Below are positions 58,058 through 63,108 of a stretch of DNA of 63,108 bases, piece by piece. Under the pieces are notes generated by a model. That model did not search any database and had not been told where the DNA came from. It saw nothing but the letters and a program-made list of their open reading frames with translations. This DNA is from Prochlorococcus sp. AG-315-D17 (GTDB taxonomy: Bacteria; Cyanobacteriota; Cyanobacteriia; PCC-6307; Cyanobiaceae). The first letter of the stretch is position 1, and every line of letters begins with the position of its first letter. The translations under genes were made by a program, and so were the position numbers. Location: positions 1 to 63,108 of the forward strand of contig QBWD01000003.1 of assembly GCA_003283685.1 (NCBI GenBank). The letters run 5' to 3'.

Positions 58058-59878
58058 TTATTCAGGATCTACCCAAGTGGAAGCAATGTGGAGTTCTTCT
58101 AGTTGTTTGTTTTGAACATTGGCAGGTGCTTGTGCCATTAAACAACGAGCTTGCTGAGTTTTTGGAAAAGCGATTGTATCTCTAATGGAATCCTCATTTG
58201 CTAGTAGCATCACCATTCTGTCAATTCCAAAAGCAATTCCACCATGAGGAGGTGCACCCATTGATAGAGCATCAATAAGGAAACCGAATTGTTCTTCTGT
58301 TTCTGTTGACGAAAAGCCAATTACTTCTAATACATTTTTTTGAAGCTCTGGATTATGAATACGTAAAGATCCTCCGCCAATTTCTAATCCATTTAAAACA
58401 AGGTCATATGCCTGAGCATTGGCATTAGGGAGTTTTTCTTGCCACAAACTTTTTGCTTCACCAATATCTTCAGTTTTTGGAGCACAAAAAGGATGATGAA
58501 TTGCTTCAAGACGATTCTCATCAGAGTTGAATTCAAACATGGGAAAGTCAACAACCCATACAAAATTCCATTTGTTACTCAAATCACTTGCGGAAATTAG
58601 GTTTAAATTTTTAGCAATAAACTGTCTAATTCTATCAAGTGTTCTGTGGACAATATCTGTTGCTCCTGCACCAAAAAGTATCAAATCACCAGGTTGAGCA
58701 TTTGTCCTTAAAAGGAGTTCATGTATTTGTAATGTTGTTAAATTATCTTTTATAGCTCCAATAGTATCTATTTCTTCATTTTCACGAACTCTGATAAAGG
58801 CTAATCCTCCTGCGCCAGCCTTTTGTGCTTCACTAAAAATATCTCCACCTGGCTTTATTCGTACATTACTGATGGACTCATTACCTTGATCAATCGCTAT
58901 ACATTTTACGCATCCACCCGCAGAAATAGCTTTTGAAAATACTTTGAATCCACTTTGGGTAAATAAATCGCTTGTCTCTATAAGCTCCATTCCATATCTG
59001 GTATCTGGTCTATCAGTACCATATCGGTCCATAGACTCTTTCCAAGTCAGTCTTGGGAAAGGAATAGGAATATCAATTCCTTTAGTTTTTTTCCAAATGG
59101 TTGCTATTAATTTTTCATTTAATTCAAGTATTTCGTTTTGCTCCATAAAACTCATTTCAATATCTAATTGTGTGAATTCTGGCTGTCGATCAGAGCGTAA
59201 ATCTTCATCACGAAAACATCTTGCTACTTGGTAGTAACGCTCAATCCCTCCAACCATTAGCAATTGTTTAAATAATTGAGGGGATTGAGGTAAGGCAAAA
59301 TATTCTCCACCACATACTCTCGATGGGACTAAATAATCCCTAGCCCCTTCAGGAGTTGATCGCGTTAAAACAGGTGTCTCAACCTCTATAAAACCTTCCT
59401 CTTCAAGAAAATTTCTAGCTGCCTTAACGGTGTCATGCCTCAATTTAAGATTATTATTCATTCTTTCCCTTCTCAGATCGAGATATCTATAGCGCAATCT
59501 GATTTCTTCTTTAATACTCTCCTCATCATGTATTGATACGGAAAAAGGAAGATTAGTAGTAACAGAATTCAGTATTTTTATACTGTCTGCTAATACTTCC
59601 ACTTTACCTGTAGGAATTTTTGAATTAATTGCTTCATCAGGTCTAGATCTAACTTTGCCATTGATTTGAATGACTGTTTCATTCTTGAGACTTTCAGCTG
59701 TATTAAAAAGATCTTTTCCTTTATCAGGATCAACTGTTACTTGTATAGTGCCAGTCCTATCTCTTAGATCAATAAAAATCACTCCACCATGATCTCGAAG
59801 TCGATCTACCCAACCACATAGTTGTACATTCGCGCCAATTGCCGAGGTGCGCAGTTCTCCACAACAAATGCTGCGCAT
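58058..59878 (-). CDS. aspS: Aspartyl-tRNA synthetase
   Basis: AspRS charges tRNA-Asp. The protein (606 residues from the ATG at 59878) has the OB-fold anticodon domain ([20 protein letters not shown]), class II motif 2 block ([20 protein letters not shown] near residue 210), the bacterial GAD insertion (about 285-410), and motif 3 ([13 protein letters not shown] near 545). The frame extends to 59893, but the family usually starts MRS at 59878. Whether it also charges tRNA-Asn cannot be told. A 73-base gap with an imperfect palindrome (59911-59930) separates it from gcvT. Confidence 0.97.
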   Translation of the reverse strand: MRSICCGELRTSAIGANVQLCGWVDRLRDHGGVIFIDLRDRTGTIQVTVDPDKGKDLFNTAESLKNETVIQINGKVRSRPDEAINSKIPTGKVEVLADSIKILNSVTTNLPFSVSIHDEESIKEEIRLRYRYLDLRRERMNNNLKLRHDTVKAARNFLEEEGFIEVETPVLTRSTPEGARDYLVPSRVCGGEYFALPQSPQLFKQLLMVGGIERYYQVARCFRDEDLRSDRQPEFTQLDIEMSFMEQNEILELNEKLIATIWKKTKGIDIPIPFPRLTWKESMDRYGTDRPDTRYGMELIETSDLFTQSGFKVFSKAISAGGCVKCIAIDQGNESISNVRIKPGGDIFSEAQKAGAGGLAFIRVRENEEIDTIGAIKDNLTTLQIHELLLRTNAQPGDLILFGAGATDIVHRTLDRIRQFIAKNLNLISASDLSNKWNFVWVVDFPMFEFNSDENRLEAIHHPFCAPKTEDIGEAKSLWQEKLPNANAQAYDLVLNGLEIGGGSLRIHNPELQKNVLEVIGFSSTETEEQFGFLIDALSMGAPPHGGIAFGIDRMVMLLANEDSIRDTIAFPKTQQARCLMAQAPANVQNKQLEELHIASTWVDPE

Positions 59879-59951
59879 AAATCTTTTAACCAACTAAATA
59901 ATGAGTTTCCCACAAAGACTGTCTTTTGTGCATTCTAGAGTTCTTACTTGC

Positions 59952-61070
59952 TCAAAAACTTTTTCTATAAAATGGTTTTTTAACAATTAAAACTGGGTGT
60001 TCTTTTCCTCTGATTTCTACTTGTAACTCAGTATTAACTTGTGCATGCTCGCTTGAAACGTAAGCTAGAGCGATTGCTTCTTTGAGTGTTGGAGACCACG
60101 ATCCACTGGTTACTTGTCCGACAGATAAATTGTCCTTCAAAATTTTATATCCTTTTCGTGCAATTCCTTTATCTTGAACTTTGATACCAACAAGCTTTTT
60201 TTTTAAACCTGTTTCAGCTTGTTTTTCTAAAGCTTTTCTGCCTATGAAATTAAAAGGCATTTCTAAATGTACTAACCAACCCAACCCAGCTTCGAAAGGA
60301 GTAGTTTCTAAATTGATATCGTTGCCATAGAGATGCATTGAGGCTTCTAACCTAAGAGTGTCTCTTGCTCCTAATCCACATGGAGTTACTCCTAAATCAA
60401 TAAGACTTCCCCAAATTGATCTTGCTGTTTCTTTAGGTGCTAGGAATTCGAAACCTTCTTCTCCGGTATAACCGGTACGAGCAATAAAAATTGGTAATTC
60501 TGAGTTAGGTAAATTTGTTTTTGGTGTAATAGTTTTATGCCCAAAGCGAGGGAAATCGGATAAATTTTCTTCAAAAATATTTTCTAAGGCATTAATAGAT
60601 TTTGGCCCTTGTACAGCTATTAATGCTCCTTCAGGCATATAGTCCGTGATTGATATTTCGTATTTGGATAGATTCAAATTTAACCAATTAATATCTGATT
60701 CCTTTCTTGCTGCATTTATTACGAGAATGATTCGTTCTTCATCTTGATGATTAAAGCCTTGATCATAAATTATTAGATCATCTTGAATACCTCCATTTTT
60801 GTTTAGAAAAACTGTATAGCAGGCTTCTCCAGGTCCTATTCGAAATAAGTCTGAAGGTACCAAATTTTGTAATGCTTTTTTGAGATGCTTTCCTTTTAAT
60901 AACAAAACTCCCATATGGGATATGTCAAACATCCCAACATCTCTTCGGACTGAATTATGTTCTTGAATTAGTCCTGAGAAAGTTAGGGGCATTTCCCAGT
61001 TTGCAAACGGACCCATTTTCCCTCCAATTTCTAAGCATTTTTCATAAAGAGGAGTTTGTAGCAATTTCAT
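59952..61070 (-). CDS. gcvT: Aminomethyltransferase (glycine cleavage T protein)
   Basis: GcvT passes the methylene group from the H-protein arm to THF, giving 5,10-methylene-THF; the cycle handles photorespiratory glycine. The 372-residue protein has MGPFANWEMPLTFSGLIQEH near the start, MFDISHMGVLLLKG near residue 47, FIARTGYTGEEGFEFL near 200 and GLGARDTLRLEASMHLYGND near 237. GcvH and GcvP are not in the window. A palindrome (61081-61090) lies 11-20 bases ahead of the start. Confidence 0.97.
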   Translation of the reverse strand: MKLLQTPLYEKCLEIGGKMGPFANWEMPLTFSGLIQEHNSVRRDVGMFDISHMGVLLLKGKHLKKALQNLVPSDLFRIGPGEACYTVFLNKNGGIQDDLIIYDQGFNHQDEERIILVINAARKESDINWLNLNLSKYEISITDYMPEGALIAVQGPKSINALENIFEENLSDFPRFGHKTITPKTNLPNSELPIFIARTGYTGEEGFEFLAPKETARSIWGSLIDLGVTPCGLGARDTLRLEASMHLYGNDINLETTPFEAGLGWLVHLEMPFNFIGRKALEKQAETGLKKKLVGIKVQDKGIARKGYKILKDNLSVGQVTSGSWSPTLKEAIALAYVSSEHAQVNTELQVEIRGKEHPVLIVKKPFYRKSF

Positions 61071-61080
61071 TGTTTTTTAA

Positions 61081-61090
61081 CTCGTACGAG
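61081..61090. promoter_or_regulatory. 10-bp palindrome ahead of gcvT
   Basis: CTCGTACGAG is a perfect palindrome just upstream of the gcvT ATG at 61070. It is GC-richer than its surroundings. Its position would let a bound protein or an RNA hairpin affect gcvT initiation. The role is not known. Confidence 0.3.
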
Positions 61091-61199
61091 ACATTAATCA
61101 GTGAGGACGGGAATGTAGAAGAACTTTGAAAATCAAATTTAATGCTTTATGGCTCAATTCGGGAAGTTTTACTAATCTATGAGTCTTAGTTGATTTTTA

Positions 61200-61424
61200 A
61201 TGACCGCAACAAGATGTTGTCGAAGCTGTAAGCAATTTGCTGCAAGTCAGGACAAAGCGTTTTCTTTGTGCAAACTTAGAAAAATAAAAATTCATGCGGA
61301 GATCTCCACGTTTGCTTTTTGTCATCATTGGATGAAGAAAGAATCAAATCTTCCCTTAATTGAAGAAAAGTGTATTGATAAACAATTAGATTTCGGGAAG
61401 GTTTTAGTAGTAACCAATAACTGA
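61200..61424 (+). CDS. Small cysteine-rich protein, possible zinc binder
   Basis: The 74-residue protein begins with ATG and has cysteines in the pattern TRCCRSCKQF (about residues 5-13), a later LCKLRKIK and FCHHWMKKE. Two or three cysteine pairs and the CHH cluster suggest a metal site, probably zinc. I do not recognise a named family, though short proteins of this kind occur in picocyanobacteria. It is divergent from gcvT and convergent with speB. The function is unknown. Confidence 0.65.
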   Translation: MTATRCCRSCKQFAASQDKAFSLCKLRKIKIHAEISTFAFCHHWMKKESNLPLIEEKCIDKQLDFGKVLVVTNN

Positions 61425-61441
61425 ATTCTTTATTAAACTTT

Positions 61442-62338
61442 TCACTCTTTATCTAATAACATTATTAATGAACGAATAACTTTAGCTGCAAGAATTGTAC
61501 TGATACCTGAAGTATCGAAAATAGGACAAAGTTCAACAACATCAGCTCCTACTAAGTTATGTTCTTTGATTACTTCAATAATTGCTGCAAAGTCTCTCCA
61601 TAAGAAGCCACCTGGTTCTGGAGTTCCTGTTCCTGGTAGAACAGATGGATCAAACCAATCCAAGTCAAAAGTTAAATAAATAGGAGTTCCTATGAATTGC
61701 TGAAGAGCTTTTTTTAAATGGATAGGGCTTTCCCCGGAAGTGTGTGGAATTAGTCTTTTATTCTTATTCATTTCTTTGAACTCTGATTTCGTCCCACTTC
61801 TAATTGCTACTTGTAAGATCTTTTGACTAGGTAGTAGTTCTAAACATCTTTTCATCGTACATGCGTGACTATGTTTATTGCCTGACCACTCGTCTCGTAA
61901 ATCTGCATGAGCATCTAATTGGAGCATTATTAAATCAGGATAATCTTTTATCATTGCCTCAATTACTCCAGTTGTTATTGAATGCTCACCTCCAATAATT
62001 AGCGGTTTTAAATTATGGTTTAAAAGTTTTAACGTTGAGTTCTTAATACATTTAATTGTTGATATTGTATTTCCTAAAGTAATATCTAATGAGCCTAAAT
62101 CTGTAAAATTTATATCTTCCAAATCAAGATCAAGCTGTGGGCAATATGTTTCAATTCCATGACTGCTTTCGCGAATAGCAGAAGGGCCGAATCTAGAACC
62201 TGGCTTAAAACAACTTGTTCCATCATAAGGAATACCTAGTAGTCCAACTTTACAATTTTCTATAGTTCTTTTTGAAGCCATAAATATGGCACCATCGTTG
62301 TTAAAGGGTGGCACGTTATTAAAGCTTTCTGAATTCAT
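61442..62338 (-). CDS. speB: Agmatinase/arginase family ureohydrolase
   Basis: This binuclear manganese ureohydrolase probably converts agmatine to putrescine and urea. The 298-residue protein has metal motifs [10 protein letters not shown] near residue 116, [11 protein letters not shown] near 140 and [22 protein letters not shown] near 222 (quoted in part). Arginase, guanidinobutyrase and related enzymes share this fold, so the substrate is inferred from context: the ATG overlaps the speE stop in an ATGA, and spermidine synthase uses putrescine. Arginine is made by ArgG and ArgH encoded in the same window. Confidence 0.9.
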   Translation of the reverse strand: MNSESFNNVPPFNNDGAIFMASKRTIENCKVGLLGIPYDGTSCFKPGSRFGPSAIRESSHGIETYCPQLDLDLEDINFTDLGSLDITLGNTISTIKCIKNSTLKLLNHNLKPLIIGGEHSITTGVIEAMIKDYPDLIMLQLDAHADLRDEWSGNKHSHACTMKRCLELLPSQKILQVAIRSGTKSEFKEMNKNKRLIPHTSGESPIHLKKALQQFIGTPIYLTFDLDWFDPSVLPGTGTPEPGGFLWRDFAAIIEVIKEHNLVGADVVELCPIFDTSGISTILAAKVIRSLIMLLDKE

Positions 62339-63108
62339 TTAATAAGCTCTCTTTCTATGTAGGCTGGCATAGCGCTGAATGCTCCTTTTTGCCATCTCTT
62401 GCTCCATATTTGGCAATTGTTGGAGATTTCAATTATACGACTTTCGATAGGATTAAAGTAATTTGCTTCTTTCATAGATGCAAATGTCCAACTCCACCAT
62501 CCACTGGGATATATGGGTACCGATCCATATAAAGGATCTGCAAAGTCAAAAATTTGGCGAAGTAAATTGACAATATTGATGTGCACTTCGTGAAATGCTT
62601 CAGGGGACTCACTTTGTGTTGCAAAAATGCCACCAGGCTTAAGTATTCGTTTGCAGTTGTTGAGAAAACTATGACTAAATAATTCTTTTGCGGGTCCAAT
62701 AGGATCTGCACCATCAACAATAATTACATCATAATAATCATTTTTTTTAGTCTTTACCCAATCAATTCCATTTTCAATTTGGATATTTAATCTTGAGTCC
62801 GTCCACCCATCTCCAAGAATTGAAGTTAAATATTTTTTACTGAGTTCAATAACCTTTGGGTCTATTTCTATTAAATCTATACATTTAACTTCTTTATATT
62901 TAAGACATTCTCTAGCACTACCTCCATCACCTCCACCAATAATTAAAATCTTATCTTTTATTTTAGAACCACATAATGCCGGATGGACAAGAGATTCATG
63001 ATAATGCTTATCTTGTTTTTCTGCTGTCATCCAGCAACTATCAAGTAATAACGCTTTACCATATTTAATACTTTCAAATATTGTTATTGTTTGAAAATTG
63101 CTTTTCTC
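62335..63108 (-). CDS. speE: Spermidine synthase (partial at 5' end)
   Basis: SpeE transfers an aminopropyl group from decarboxylated SAM to putrescine. The visible part is 257 codons and has the SAM loop [18 protein letters not shown] near residue 55 of the visible frame, and [15 protein letters not shown] with the catalytic aspartate. The frame is open to the window edge and reads [20 protein letters not shown] before the internal ATG at 63030, matching the family N-terminus. The true start therefore lies outside. It overlaps speB by 4 bases. Confidence 0.93.
   Translation of the reverse strand, partial: EKSNFQTITIFESIKYGKALLLDSCWMTAEKQDKHYHESLVHPALCGSKIKDKILIIGGGDGGSARECLKYKEVKCIDLIEIDPKVIELSKKYLTSILGDGWTDSRLNIQIENGIDWVKTKKNDYYDVIIVDGADPIGPAKELFSHSFLNNCKRILKPGGIFATQSESPEAFHEVHINIVNLLRQIFDFADPLYGSVPIYPSGWWSWTFASMKEANYFNPIESRIIEISNNCQIWSKRWQKGAFSAMPAYIERELIK

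Noticed and set aside
61095..61130. Glutamine-riboswitch-like string GAGGACGGGAATGTAG
   Set aside because: It resembles the core of the glnA motif only in part. The flanking helices and the AAGGAACG-type end are missing, and the downstream gene is not nitrogen-related.

Overview
The window reads as one continuous chromosomal segment of a small-genome marine picocyanobacterium, most likely Prochlorococcus marinus or a very close relative. The evidence is low GC (roughly one third by eye), dense packing with few gaps over 150 bases, a sucrose-phosphate synthase and a phytol kinase, and the gene order dnaN - PRC-barrel protein - purL - purF - topoisomerase A subunit - TPR protein - queG - DUF502 - nusB - ftsY - SpoIIE-type phosphatase - argH - RRM protein, which I recall as the typical start of Prochlorococcus chromosomes. 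The strain or clade is not resolved. I see no insertion sequence, prophage, CRISPR array, tRNA or rRNA.

Layout. 1-16514 is the dnaN side, read mostly on the minus strand: DNA and RNA housekeeping (dnaN, nusB, ftsY, topoisomerase), purine synthesis (purL, purF), arginine synthesis (argH), queuosine maturation (queG) and a signalling phosphatase. 16515-16889 is the only gap over 300 bases. It holds exact and near-match DnaA boxes around AT-rich DNA, and I take it as the replication origin. 16890-30135 carries thrC, a DUF1400 protein, an ABC1 kinase, the repair genes recN and uvrA, sucrose-phosphate synthase, purT and mraY. 30194-37463 carries small cyanobacterial proteins, argG, rpsF, a Tic20-like protein, aroE, dnaK and an amine oxidase. 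37545-48895 carries purU, an O-antigen-ligase-like membrane protein, a ClC transporter, aconitase B, DAHP synthase, phytol kinase, a group 2 sigma factor and polyphosphate kinase. 48959-63108 carries an MFS transporter, a GNAT protein, a TrpD2-like protein, cobA, a folate/queuosine block (pabC, pabB in two frames, queC, queE), pyrG, aspS, gcvT and the polyamine pair speB-speE, with speE cut by the window edge.

How the genes fit together. Several pathways recur: purines and one-carbon units (purF, purL, purT, purU, gcvT), arginine and polyamines (argG, argH, speB, speE), chorismate to folate (DAHP synthase, aroE, pabB, pabC), queuosine (queE, queC, queG), and genome maintenance at the origin. 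Most of the window is ordinary core genome. I did not find a convincing new multi-gene system. The points most worth checking are a frame break in pabB at two adjacent poly-A tracts, a possible S6-binding leader on rpsF, the origin architecture, two inverted repeats in the DUF502/queG gap, a phosphatase-like domain with altered motifs in sucrose-phosphate synthase, and a topoisomerase A subunit without a canonical GyrA box.
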